64,000 nt of DNA from Stenopsyche tienmushanensis (taxonomy: Eukaryota > Arthropoda > Insecta > Trichoptera > Stenopsychidae). The notes under the pieces are model-generated. The model was not told where the DNA came from. It saw only the letters and a list, made by a program, of their open reading frames with translations, and made no database searches. Positions 48,425 to 59,118 of this stretch are shown here, one piece after another. Made by a program: the position numbers and the translations under genes. Every line of letters starts with the position of its first letter. Position 1 is the stretch's first letter. The DNA is taken from positions 682,001-746,000 of the forward strand of contig WACJ01000079.1 in the NCBI GenBank assembly GCA_008973525.1, given 5' to 3'.

Positions 48425-48845
48425 TAGCATCCTTTGTTGCGTAACTCGTAATTTTTCGTTTTTATTAAAGTAACCTTAACCTGTATGGTAGGATTATCGC
48501 GTATTTGCGAGCGAATTTCATTGATTCAGAAGCAGCACTCTTGTATGTTGAGCTCGGAGAAGGACAGAGACGGATAAAACGTAGCGCAATTCGGTAACTG
48601 TGTATGGGAGACAGAGACGGAGAGCTTCCTGCATACATCGCACGATTGTATAGATCCTTTAATCCAAATTTGTCGACTTATAATGATGTGTGAATGATAT
48701 AATGAATCGATTTTCCAGCAGACTGTTTCTCGAATTTCAGACCATCACGAAACTTTCGGGTCCAATTAAACACTCAAATATAAACACTAAATTGTGCCTT
48801 AATTTGAGAAAAATAATAATTACGCGTTGCGCAACATAGGATGCT
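48425..48845. mobile_element. Inverted-repeat element containing repeat C
   Basis: The left end has TAGCATCCTTTGTTGCGTAA and the reverse complement of the right end reads TAGCATCCTATGTTGCGCAA, continuing into CGCGTAATT. Repeat C fills 48472-48690. The same end structure bounds 57623-58130. Repeat B follows both on the same relative side, so B may be part of a larger unit. Confidence 0.6.
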
Positions 48846-48889
48846 ACTTCTCATCTTCTTTCTTCAAATCAATACGGATTTTTTTTCTA

Positions 48890-48998
48890 AAGAAGAAAAC
48901 TGTATAGAAAAATAAGATATTCCATTTGTATTTTTATATATCACTAATAAATTTGTATAACAAAATTCCGGGTTATATTTGAGTCCCTCTCGTAGTTA
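48890..48998 (-). repeat. Dispersed repeat B, second copy
   Basis: Reverse-complemented it starts GGGACTCAAATATAACCCGG and follows the 16402 copy closely to TTTCTATACAGTTTTCTTC. A GAAGAAAGAAG stretch links it to the inverted-repeat element at 48425-48845, as at 57478. Confidence 0.65.
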
Positions 48999-50366
48999 AA
49001 TAGATTAGTGGCTGTTTGGAATTAGTACTTTTTGGCTATAATAAACGACAAGAAGATTTTTCATTTCAGTTCCCTTTGAAGATCGAGATTTCTTTGCTTT
49101 TCCAATCACCAAAAGCTTCATTTTACGAATTCCTGATGCGTTTTCGCAACACATAACAGTTATCTTTTGGTTGGATGATTTATATCCAAGTGTAGACTTT
49201 TCGCTCATTTAAGTCAGCGTTTTTGTCAGCAAGTACTTTCAGTACAGCTCTATCTCATCTGCATTATAGATTTGATCGGGTTGTAAATGTTTTCTTTGTA
49301 AATATTCTCGAAATTCTAATTTCTCATGGAAAAACTAAGCTGTTTATATACAAATTTGACATCGTTGCGTAATTAAATTGCATTTTTACATCCGGATAAT
49401 CGATAGTATACTGAAAGTGTTAATCTCATATCGAAAAATAACGAATTCCATATTTGATTAATTAGGGCATATATCCGAAAATGTAAGTACTTTGATTCAA
49501 TTCAAATTGGCATGAATTAATTAATATGAATTTATGAATCCCCTTACAATGTGAAATACCTGTTATTTAAGTTTAGATTACAAAATGCGTCATAAGTAGT
49601 GTAATTTTCTCAAGTATTGTTCTTAAAAATATCCGTTTGTTTTGTTTGTAATCGCTCTTATGTTAACTTTGACCCAGATCCTTTTGGCAATAAACTTGAC
49701 CCGAATAATCAATGATCCAATTAAGCGTGATAATATGCTAATGCAGAGATCATGAAACGATGAATCAGAAATGAGAGGATGCGAGGATCGTGAGTATGAC
49801 TGCCCATGAGATATACAGGTTTCCTAGGATATAAATTGATCAATGGATGATTCATCCATTCATGATGAATAAGAGAACTTTGAATGAAAACGAGACGAAT
49901 TCTCAGAAACAACTCTTAGAGTATTTTAAGCGATGAATTATAATCAGATTTTTCGTCGAATTTTAAAGTTGGAGAAAGCAATTTCCTCCGATGGATTAAA
50001 ATCATCAATAACTTTAGCGCCATATTTGAATGCTTCAATGGATTTACACTGTCACAAAAATCGAGACGTTTGAAGTTGTCTTATCGACGCGCGAAATCCG
50101 ATGGCGAAAACTTATCGTCGTGATAAATGAGCGAGATAAGGGAAGATCTTAATAGGGGGTTGTGTTTTATTTTTAAATTCAATTTAATTAATGTTCGGGA
50201 GGCATTAAAAATGCGCTATGGGAAGAGCGATCTTGATTAAAACGGAAATTTATTTCTGATAAAAAAGTAGATTGTTTTTCTTCACAGGACTTTCATTTGT
50301 ATCCATGGCTTCTTGGAATAATGAAATTGGATGTATTTATATTTAAAAGCTTTTTATTTGTTTCAG
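48999..50366. other. No exon recognised; upstream intron of the secreted-protein gene
   Basis: The last bases (TTTTTATTTGTTTCAG, ending 50366) form a strong 3' splice site. Any first exon of the downstream gene must be further upstream. I could not identify it: no donor with a clear 5' exon or TATA box was found here. Confidence 0.4.
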
Positions 50367-51131
50367 ATGTATTTCGTGATGGTATTACTCTGTGTGGGAG
50401 GAACTTATTCAGCACCAATGGACGTGTTAAATTTTGGTGATTCGGAGAATAGAATTAAACGATCACCATTGGCTGTTGGATATGCATCATTTGATAAACC
50501 AACTCATCACAATGTTTTAGTAGAATATGGATCTACTATAATACAGAATCCACCCAATTATCATCATGTTGAATCGCCATATCCTTCTAGTTCTATCAAA
50601 TCATCGTCAATACATGGAAGTTCAAATCCTAATGGTGCAGATATAAATTTGGTCAAGCATGAAATAATTCAAACACATGATCATCCCAAAGAATTGCACA
50701 TAGCAGAAGAAATAATTGCAGATATAAGACATTTAACAGAACACGAATTGGCATCCATTAGAGGTCCTCCAGCTATATCCAGTTCAAGAAAAACAACAGT
50801 AACTAACAAAGTACAGCATATAATTGACGAAAAAGGCGTCATACCAATTGTGACACAAGATGTTACCCATACTCAAGAACATGTACACCATGTCAAAGAA
50901 GATGAATCTCTACGTGTCTTACCTCTTCATGCACCTTATCCAACACATCTTCCCATAATCTTCCACCACACTCGAAGCACCCATAATATAGAAACAACCA
51001 CCAAATCAGCGCGCGAAAGGCGTCATCAAACAGAAGATTTATACAGAAAACCAATCGGTGGATTTGGACAGGTCCAAATCGGTGGACACGGTGCTGGTCA
51101 TGGATATTACGTTAACAACGTCAATTTCTAA
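50367..51131 (+). CDS. Secreted histidine-rich protein, last (large) exon
   Basis: This exon encodes 254 residues plus stop from an ATG directly after TTTGTTTCAG. The frame stays open 12 codons upstream, but the splice site argues that those are intron. The product starts with a hydrophobic signal peptide, MYFVMVLLCVGGTYSA, and a probable cleavage before P17. RIKR at residues 29-32 and RERR at 216-219 are furin-type sites, so a propeptide could be removed and a 35-residue Gly/His-rich tail released. The middle has many His, Ser and Val and no cysteine after the signal. This is the style of insect extracellular matrix or cuticle-associated proteins, but I recognise no chitin-binding motif or named family. 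Codon choice is AT-rich like the surrounding DNA. One or more residues from an earlier exon may precede M1. Confidence 0.85.
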   Translation: MYFVMVLLCVGGTYSAPMDVLNFGDSENRIKRSPLAVGYASFDKPTHHNVLVEYGSTIIQNPPNYHHVESPYPSSSIKSSSIHGSSNPNGADINLVKHEIIQTHDHPKELHIAEEIIADIRHLTEHELASIRGPPAISSSRKTTVTNKVQHIIDEKGVIPIVTQDVTHTQEHVHHVKEDESLRVLPLHAPYPTHLPIIFHHTRSTHNIETTTKSARERRHQTEDLYRKPIGGFGQVQIGGHGAGHGYYVNNVNF

Positions 51132-51473
51132 CACAATTCAACAGAAAAATGCTGGTCTTACTCCTGAAAAAGAACACGCCAGTGAAGTTGTTGGCGTTTG
51201 GAATCCCCTTGTGGTAAATGCATTTCAACAACAAAGCTGAAGCCTTTCGAGAAAATAATACTTTTATCTTGAGCTTTGAAAGAAATCGATCTTCAAAAAC
51301 ATCAAGATTTGATGATGAAAATCAAACGAATAAAGGAATTAACATTATATTAATGTAAACTCAATCGTACTAAATATTTTAGATTAAATTCGCCCGCTTG
51401 ATTCTGTTGATGAAACGGTGATGATTAAGTATTTATTGTATCATTAAAATGTAAATTATGTATATAAATATTG

Positions 51474-51479
51474 AATAAA
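51474..51479 (+). terminator. Polyadenylation signal AATAAA
   Basis: AATAAA lies 343 bp after the stop codon of the secreted-protein gene, in an AT-rich 3' UTR; another AATAAA follows at about 51504. Spacing is normal for an insect 3' UTR. 51510-51820 holds no recognised feature. Confidence 0.6.
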
Positions 51480-51822
51480 ATATAATTTTTAAATTATTTT
51501 AACAATAAAATGTTATAACTGGTTTCTGGATTCATTTTATGAAAGCTTGGGGTTCAAATACAAATCATGTCAAAAAAATTGGACAAAATTGAACAAGAAC
51601 ACTTATAAGTAAGTGATTCATATATCCTATCCTATCTAAAAATCCTGTTCAAATAAAATAATCCTAGTGTTTTTATTTGCTGATCTAAACATCTAAAAAT
51701 CTTATCCTAGCTTAACACTTTTTATTCAGGATTATTGGCACGATTGAACGAAATAAGAGCGTGCATGATTATTGCCAATCAAATACATGCTTGAATATTG
51801 TATTGAATACATTTTCCAAATA

Positions 51823-52110
51823 TCAGGTCAGTCCAAAAGTTCGTGCGCATTTTTGGGATTTTTTTAAAATAAAAGTAAATAAAACAAAATTTAACATTTG
51901 AATCAATGGGATAATTTCCTCCACTATCTACAATTTCTCGCCATCTTACAGCTAGCTTTTTGATGTCATTGCTGTAAAAAGACCCTGTTGAAATAAGGAT
52001 ATGGTTAACCCGTAGTGACACGTTATGGGAAAGGACGGATGCTGAAAATAGCATCCTTCCAAGGCGTATTTGGCTCCGAAACTATGGCAGAAGGTTTTGA
52101 ACGCCGTAAA
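51823..52110 (-). pseudogene. Mariner 3' end: C-terminal transposase fragment and terminal repeat
   Basis: Minus-strand translation gives FYSNDIKKLAVRWREIVDSG and then GNYPID, the normal C-terminus of mariner transposases. It is followed by a terminal repeat whose plus-strand edge is TCAGGTCAGTCCAAAAGTTC, after TA. Upstream coding sequence may reach SLRNAL near 52070. It runs into the LINE fragment, so one element interrupts the other. Confidence 0.8.
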
Positions 52111-52139
52111 GGTACCGGAGCTGGCTACCAAGTCTGTGG

Positions 52140-53310
52140 CCAAGAGGTCCAGAAAAAGGACCCCTGACACGGCACAGGAGCGCCTCTCTCTCGGCTCACA
52201 TGCCCAAACACGACCACGACCATTATAATTCTTGCCAAGTACGAAGCAAAACGATCGTACCCCGTCAGGAACTGGGAAGTCCAGTGATCGGGGTCAATCC
52301 ATTTTAGCTTGAGGCGAGATGAGACTGAGCCAAAGAAATTCCGCGAGTAACCACCGTGAGGTGACTCAGACCAACTGTGTTCCTAATCGGCAATTGTCGC
52401 GTTTCTAGCCCATATTTTGGTGGCAATAGGATCAGTAAGAATTCCATATGCTTCCTTAGCTGATAAAGTGGAGTTACCAACTTTAATTGTTGTACGCGCT
52501 TAGTTTACGTGCCTCACTACATTTATTTGCATTTTCAGGTCTAGTGGCATGATCCCTGCAGGGACAGAAAGGCTGTCTGTAGCAGTTATTCTGTATGCTC
52601 CAGTGATTTTTAGTAGTGGCTACCGTTGTTTATCCGTCTATGTTCCTGATCTGTATGTAATGATGCTCTCGTAGATGGCTTCATAGGCAATCTTGAGGTG
52701 TTTGCCCCCCAAACCCCAATCAGCACCCGCCAGTTTGGACATTTTTCCAAAAACCTTGGCTGTTTTGCCAGTTGCAATTTTAATGTTTTCTCTTAATTTG
52801 CATTCCTCAGAGATGGTTACGCATAGGTAGATGACGTTTTTATCAAAAACTATATGGTTTTCACCCAGCTAAATGCGTGGATAACGCATGAGTTTTGATT
52901 TTGATGTTGCAAAAGTAAGTTTATTAGTCTTCCTCTATATCCAAAGTATCCTTAAGGCTGTATTTGTTCTTTCCTCCAGTTTGGTCTTGAATCCCCACAT
53001 GTTGTGAGAGGAAGATCATCAGCATATGCTGTTAGTAAGCAATCCTGCGGGAGTACCAGGTCAAGGGCATCGTCAAGCAGGACGTTCCAGAGCATGAGCC
53101 CCAGAACAGATCCCTGTGGATTTCCCATCATCAGAGAGCGAGTGATCAGCTCACCTCCAGCCAGTGCAAAAACAATCCTGTTGTCAAAGTTGCTTCGTAT
53201 TTATTTAATTATGTTATTAGGGATCTTGTATCTACCCAGTTTGACGATAATCATTGTCCACCAGGCATTGTTAAAAGTTCCTGAGAAGTCCATCAGATGA
53301 AGACGGGATT
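52140..53310 (-). pseudogene. R1-like LINE fragment, reverse transcriptase
   Basis: Minus-strand translation, with stops and frame changes, gives MDFSGTFNNAWWTMIIVKLG, then GNPQGSVLGLMLWNVLLDDA, and LLTAYADDLPL. The first matches the palm block (D-SGAFDNVWW in R1-clade LINEs, here F replaced), the second the PQGSVLGP block, the third the YADD active site. Weaker downstream similarity to the thumb region (about 52600-52850) and a tail rich in C and H follow. The endonuclease half is missing, so it is truncated at its 5' side. G+C is higher than in the surrounding DNA. Confidence 0.85.
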
Positions 53311-55055
53311 GTGTTAATAATTAGTTTTTCTAATATGTAGATTGTTACCTATTTATACTCAGATGGATCATCTCTCATTTGATCGGTCATTTTAATTGAA
53401 ATTCCAATCACCGTGCCACTATTGGAGTTTGAAACTCGAACGTCTTGCTATTTACACCGTGGTCCAAAATTGTAATTGATTTATGGGAGTGGGAGTCGAG
53501 GAAAAAGTTGCAAGGTCGTAATTTAGTTTGGCTAATACTTTTTACGGGCCCTTTTTGTTAACTTTCTTCTCGGTTTTCTCTAGCACAGATAGTTAATTAG
53601 ATTTTGTTCAGCGTGACTCCGGGGCCGACTCGGTGTTAAATCGGTGATACATTACCAACAACAAATTCAATTACAATACCCGTCGGCGATGTGAAGATCC
53701 TTGACGAATAATTTCCAGCCATGTTCAACGGAACAGGTTAAAACGAAATTTCAGCAAAAAAATAATTAAAGCGGAAGAATTGAATCAGTTGATGGTATGA
53801 AATTTATTTCAGATCATCGCAAATGAGATTTTTCCGGATCGGTTTCCATTACATCCGACGTAAGCTCTAATACGGAATAGGATGCTTTAGTACGAACGAT
53901 TTGATATTTCTTTGTGAAGTAAAAGGATCATTAGCTTCACATATTTAGGATCATAAACTTCTATTTCCGTCGTCATAGCAATATCGCCGATTTATTTAAA
54001 GGGATATTTATTCCCGGTAGAAAAATACATATTATTCATAGAATTTACATAGGAATGAATGGATATGACATAATACAAAATGCATGCAAAAAAAGAAAAT
54101 ATCCTTTACAATTTAGTTAAAGCTAGGGTTGGGAAACGTGTTTGAGTATTGCTTTAAATCTATTTGCTTAATTTAATATAACCCCTTCCTTTAGTCTTTA
54201 AGTAAACAAAAATAAGTTAATTGCTTTTAAAAAGAGACATAAACTTTTATTAAGATTAAGAGATTAATGAAAAACTTAACAGCTAAAGGAAACGACGAAT
54301 CTATTTCTTTAATTTCCACTCATTTTAGATTCTGGAAAAATGTTATTATTAGTATTTTATTTTAGATTTGCTATTTTTATTGTTAAAAAAGATAAATAAG
54401 TAGTTCCACTTTTCTAGGTTGACAATTGAATATTGCAGAGATATACAACTAAAGCAATTAAACTGTAATTTGAGCTCTAAAATAAAAAGCAACTTTTTTT
54501 ATTTGAATTTATTTCTAAATTTAATAAAGATTGAGATCCAAAAAAAATTTGAAAGACTTGAAGACTTTTGGAAAATCATCCCTCTTGATTTCATTCACTT
54601 TTGCTTTCAGCTTATTTGCTTTTATCCAAATACTCTCTTGATAAAATGACATTTGTGTTAAAATCTTACAGCTATGTTGATAAGAATCTAAGCGCTCTGA
54701 TGATATATTTATCGTTTGTGATTCTGTGGGAACACTCATAAATGCTAAAGTTTGATATGGAGATATACTGATTTAGTTGAAATAAAAAAAAAATGATAGC
54801 TGTATGGTCTTGATTGTTCGATGATGCCCTTGTAAGTCTGTCTGTTTTTGAAAAGATTTTCTTTAAAAGTCGCGGATGTTTTATAAATTCTAATGTCTAA
54901 GAAAAATAATAATATTATAACATGTATGTAACGTGGAAGGATATACTGGGAAAACTGCAAGCTTGTCAGTTTCAGATTTTCTATTTTCAAGAATAGATTT
55001 CCACAAAGGAGTGGTGATACTCGGATTATGACGCCATTCCCGATCTCCCATTAGG
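53311..55055. other. No gene recognised
   Basis: AT-rich from 54100 on; 53330-53900 is mixed. No transposon ends, tRNAs or splice-flanked frames were supported. Confidence 0.45.
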
Positions 55056-55320
55056 TGTCATCATGGCAGATTATCAAAGGGCGACTGACTGTCAAAATAG
55101 CGGCAGGTTGTCAAAAGAGCTCCGGCGCTAACCAAAGCTCTCTCTTTGTTTCTGGATCCCGACGGGGGAAGATCTTCGAGCAGAAGACCAGCTCCGAGCT
55201 CAAAAAGACACTTGAACGAAACATCTACCTCCCTTTGTTTCGCCCGTTTGCTATGTGCTCCGTATGTTCGCTTGCTTGCTACTGGTTCTTTAACGGTGTG
55301 ACAATTGAATAAATATGCTG
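55056..55320. other. GC-rich block of unknown nature
   Basis: This block is much richer in G+C than its flanks and contains two diverged CTGTCAAAA/GTTGTCAAAAG phrases and an AATAAA at 55309-55314. It could be a retroelement fragment such as part of an LTR, or exon sequence. An open frame of 85 codons (55055-55312, +) matches nothing I know. CTGTCAAAATAGC recurs at about 57314, next to another GC-rich island. Confidence 0.3.
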
Positions 55321-55355
55321 TGCTGATTGTTTGACATTTTACTGATCACCTGCAG

Positions 55356-55523
55356 TACGTGCCTCATTTCGACCTCTATCACCAAATTAATGAAATCATA
55401 AACGTGTTCCGTCGTTCATTGCAGCCGACTCGTTGGTCGGGACCATCGTCTACGGATTATGCCGCGATTGATCTCGATCAATCACGTTTCGCATACAACG
55501 ATGAAGATAGGAAACCTTTTTAC
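55356..55523 (+). CDS. Candidate 168-nt internal coding exon, phase 0-0
   Basis: An acceptor (pyrimidine-rich tract ending CACCTGCAG) is followed by 56 codons from YVPHFDLY to DRKPFY, with a GT at 55524-55525. The exon is an exact multiple of three. Codon choice (many third-position G or C) and composition differ sharply from the AT-rich flanks, as with a conserved coding exon. The peptide has a W (SLQPTRWSGP) and an acidic, charged end. The donor, TTTTTAC|GTCAGA, is weak, and the frame runs on 25 codons into AT-rich DNA. I do not recognise the gene. It might be the next exon of a transcript starting upstream. Confidence 0.4.
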
Positions 55524-57477
55524 GTCAGAATTCTAATTTCGTCCTGGAAAAATATTGAATTCTATTCAATCTTCTATATTATAAATTTTTCATTTTAATT
55601 CTATTGTAGTTTATATAATTTTTTAATTTTTTTTTCATATTTTTAAAAAAGCTTATAAATGAGGCCTTTCAGCCCAGAGTCTATGAGCTGTGCTCCACCC
55701 GAAATATATGCTTCAAAATGGATAGCCTTATGCGATTCTGTTCAATATTGGATCGTGGAAATTCCGATAAGAAAGAAGAAAATAATCAAGTGACAATTTA
55801 ATATTGAAGTGCTTTGTTAAGATATTAATTTCCATAACAAATAATTCCAGTTGGGAGACCGCTGGGAAACCAACGGGATGAAAGCGTCTTCCCGCAATTA
55901 AAGCTATCGGTCGATTTTTTGTTTTTTTCTATGTAAGTCGAGAAGAACGGAAAATAATTTTTTAAAAATAAGAATATATGCATTTGAAAGAGAAGAAATT
56001 TGGTCATTAAACGTCTATAAAACAATAAAGATAAAACGGCAGATGGATCATTTTCACTTATAAAAAAGCTGTGGTCTCTGAGTTCAAAACTGAATTATCT
56101 AGTTATTCAAGCACTATATAAATCATGCAATTTAGAGCTTCCTGGAAATTAAGACTTGTTCATTTTGTTTGTTGTTCTAGAGTAGCTTTCGGAATTTGAT
56201 TAGGCTCCATGAGGTGGATGCTGTATTAGATTATTGCATACGAAAAAAGTTCCTCCGCGTAAAATTCGAATAGCTTAGCAATTTTTGTTCATTTCCTGAT
56301 AATATGTTTCAATTTGAGGATGTGGAGAAGCTGGCGAAGGTTCTAATTGCAAAAGTTCATGCGCTTCAGTTAGCCCACATAATTCAACTTTGTGTAAACT
56401 ATCCCATCTGACGTTAATTCACTCTACAATGCACATCCTGACCAAAAATCTCAAATATAAACAAAATGCTCTAAGCCAAATTGCATGTATTTATTTATTT
56501 ATTTTTTGAATGAATATTATGTATGATAAACGAGGAAAATTTGTATTAAATTACAAGCAGGAAAAACAGTATATAAGCTGTATGAAATGTAATTATGACT
56601 CTTAAGGTCAGCTTGAAGAGTAATTTATTTTCTTATTGCTTTTTTTAGTATTAAATTTAGCTTTTATAGAAATATTGACGATCAGCTATCAAGGAAAAAT
56701 ATTATACAATGTTAGTTAATAACTGATTTGTGTGATTAATGATATAAATTGAATCATGGTGGTTATTTATTGAAAATCTAAAATAATCATTAAGCATAAT
56801 AAAATGGATTTATGTTAATAAAAAGCAATAATATTATACAATTAAGAAACAATAATGATACAAAATATACGAGCACCATCTAACGGTTATTTGATTATTT
56901 AATATTTCAGTTGAAAATTTTTTTTTCATTTTAAACAAATATTTAGACTATTAGTTGTATATTTTATTATTAAAATAAAATCGTGAATTTAAATACAAAT
57001 AAAATTAATTTGGTCGTTGAATATTATTTAAACCTAATACGGTATACAAATAATAAAAAAAATATATAAAAAAATGTTTTAGATATCGTTTATGAAACGT
57101 TTTTTTATTCTGAGCGTTCCCACAGACACACAAATAACAATACCAATATGTTTTGATTTTGTTTGTTTGATTGATTTTATTGTCATTGAAATGTATTTTA
57201 TATGCTATGTAACTTTTTATTCGGCACGAGCGAGAAGGATTCGGCTGCGGAAAGGACGTCCTCCCGCAGCCAAGGCCAACCGCCGACCAACAGGCACGCG
57301 CAAGAAACGATCGGCTGTCAAAATAGCACATTGCACCTGAAGAGAGACGGAAGATGTCGCTGCCAATCTGAAGAATTAAATCTGCTCAGATTAACAGCGC
57401 TATTGCATGGGGATAATAAATTACCCAAGCTACAGTTATTTCAAAAATAATAAAAACAGCTTTCATTTTAAAATACG
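55524..57477. other. No gene recognised; GC-rich island with hairpin at 57219-57345
   Basis: Mostly AT-rich. 57219-57345 is a GC-rich island containing the imperfect palindrome GGCTGCGG (57243-57250), GGACGTCC (57254-57261) and CCGCAGCC (57264-57271). Reading frames in it are not recognised. Confidence 0.4.
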
Positions 57478-57610
57478 AGGGTAGTTCAAATATAACTCGG
57501 AATTTAGCTGTACAAATGTATTAGTGATATATAAAAATAAAAATGCAGTATCTTATTTTTCCACATAGTTTCCTTCATTAGAAATACATTTATTTCATCG
57601 GATGAAGAAA
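57478..57610 (+). repeat. Dispersed repeat B, third copy
   Basis: It starts AGGGTAGTTCAAATATAACT and follows the 16402 copy through GCTGTACAAATGTATTAGTG to CATTAGAAATACATTTATTT. A GAAGAAAGAAGG stretch joins it to the inverted-repeat element at 57623. Confidence 0.65.
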
Positions 57611-57622
57611 GAAGGCGATTAG

Positions 57623-58130
57623 TAGCATCATCTGTTGCGCAACGCGTTATTATTCATTTTTATTGAAGCAGCAGTAGTGGACCACATTCACCGTCTGTCT
57701 AAAATATCGTATTCGTCACTTTGCCACATGAGTGCTGTTGGGTTTGGGAGGAGAGGGTATTGAAATCTAGTTAAAATTCAACATAATTATATAAATATAT
57801 ATTTTTTTAATTTTCTATAAATGGCATTTTTATAAAAGTAAACTATTTATTATAGGCTATTAAAAATAATTGATTCCAACTTTTTAAAATTGACTTGAAA
57901 TTTGAACCAGTCTGGTATTATCTTAACAAGCTGGTAATAGTCTAGCAACCCGCTCCTTTTTCAAACCCAACGACACTCAGTCGCCAGATGACCTTAAATT
58001 TATGCTGCCAGCTCTCAGTCTATTAGAGTAGGATCACCGAAATGTGCCACAAGTATGCTAAAATATTCATTTGATTTCACGGCTTCATTTGCGAGAAAAC
58101 GAATAATTATGCGTTGCGCAACAGAGGATA
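57623..58130. mobile_element. Inverted-repeat element, second copy
   Basis: The left end TAGCATCATCTGTTGCGCAA, then CGCG, matches the reverse complement of the right end (ATCCTCTGTTGCGCAACGCA at about 58110-58130). Both resemble the ends at 48425-48845. The interior differs from repeat C and has no reading frame. Confidence 0.6.
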
Positions 58131-58586
58131 TTTTGATTTGAATCTCCCTCGCACATTGCTGTGAATAAATGAAACGGATGAACACATTTTGATCGCTTAT
58201 TTAGCTTCCAAGGGTGATTTGTCACCTCAGTCTGCGCTCCATTTTAACGACGATTTATATAAGGCTTGTTCACTTCATTCACTATTGATTCGAAGAAGAA
58301 GCACTGATAGATGATCAAATTGATAAAAAGATGCTTTGGTTGACTATATATATATATTTCCAGAAAGTTTCCAGAAAAAGAAGCACTAATGCAAGACTTA
58401 AGGCGAGAATGATGATTTTCATCCCCAAACACGTAAGAAGACAGTTTGAAGCTGTATTTACAGCATATATTCTAAGCCTTAAAATTATAGATTATTGAAC
58501 GTAGATGCACGTTTTAAAAACTAATCATATACGAAAGTCTAGGAGCATCAGCTTAAGCAAAGATAGCATCAAACAATGCGTAGATT
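58131..58586. other. No gene recognised
   Basis: Mixed composition; a 62-codon minus-strand frame at 58244-58432 is not supported by any signal. Confidence 0.5.
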
Positions 58587-59118
58587 GTGATGAATAAAAA
58601 AAGTTTCGGCGAATTTCGACGAGGGTATGCTGGGATTCAAATTTTGATGGACCACGCCAGCAAAGTTCAAGTCGTTTCGCCAAAGAAGAACTTTAGCGGT
58701 TTGGCAACTATTGATATTTGCAAAGTCGGCAACAGATGTTGCACATTACCATCTCGGCGGGAACATCAAGTTTTTAGTGTCCCTTACCACAACAGCCTTC
58801 TTTGGCGAAAATATTTCACAGAGGGTGCAGAGTGATATCCTTAAAGGGGGGGCTAGATTATCTATGCCGGTAAAAATGTGTTCATATGCGAAGAAAGTTT
58901 TCGCGTTGGAGGACCCTTTTTCCATTTTATTTAACATCGATATAGTTTCCGATAAGGAAAACCTAATGTCCTGGGCTTTCACGGTCATCACATGTGCCGG
59001 TATTTTCTATTTTGGTCCTAATGCCTTTCAGCACAATATGCTGCTAGTCTCGAGGGATGAAATAAAATTTGCAGTCGAAGATAAAAAATCAAATTTAGGG
59101 TGTGTGTTAATTGTCTAA
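58587..59118 (+). pseudogene. Unrecognised coding-like region with two overlapping frames
   Basis: A frame of 82 codons (58587-58835, MMNKKSFGEFRRGYAGIQI start) overlaps one of 135 codons (58711-59118) in another frame. The second includes SQRVQSDILKGGARLSMPV and a hydrophobic stretch near SWAFTVITCAGIFYFG that could span a membrane. A minus-strand frame (58746-58991) is also open. G+C exceeds that of the flanks. No family is recognised; a once continuous gene with a frameshift near 58711-58830 is possible, as is chance in a low-stop stretch. Confidence 0.25.

Noticed and set aside
57219..57230. ATTCGGCACGAG, identical to part of a common cDNA library adaptor
   Set aside because: It is only 12 bases in a genomic context with continuous flanks; coincidence is more likely than contamination.
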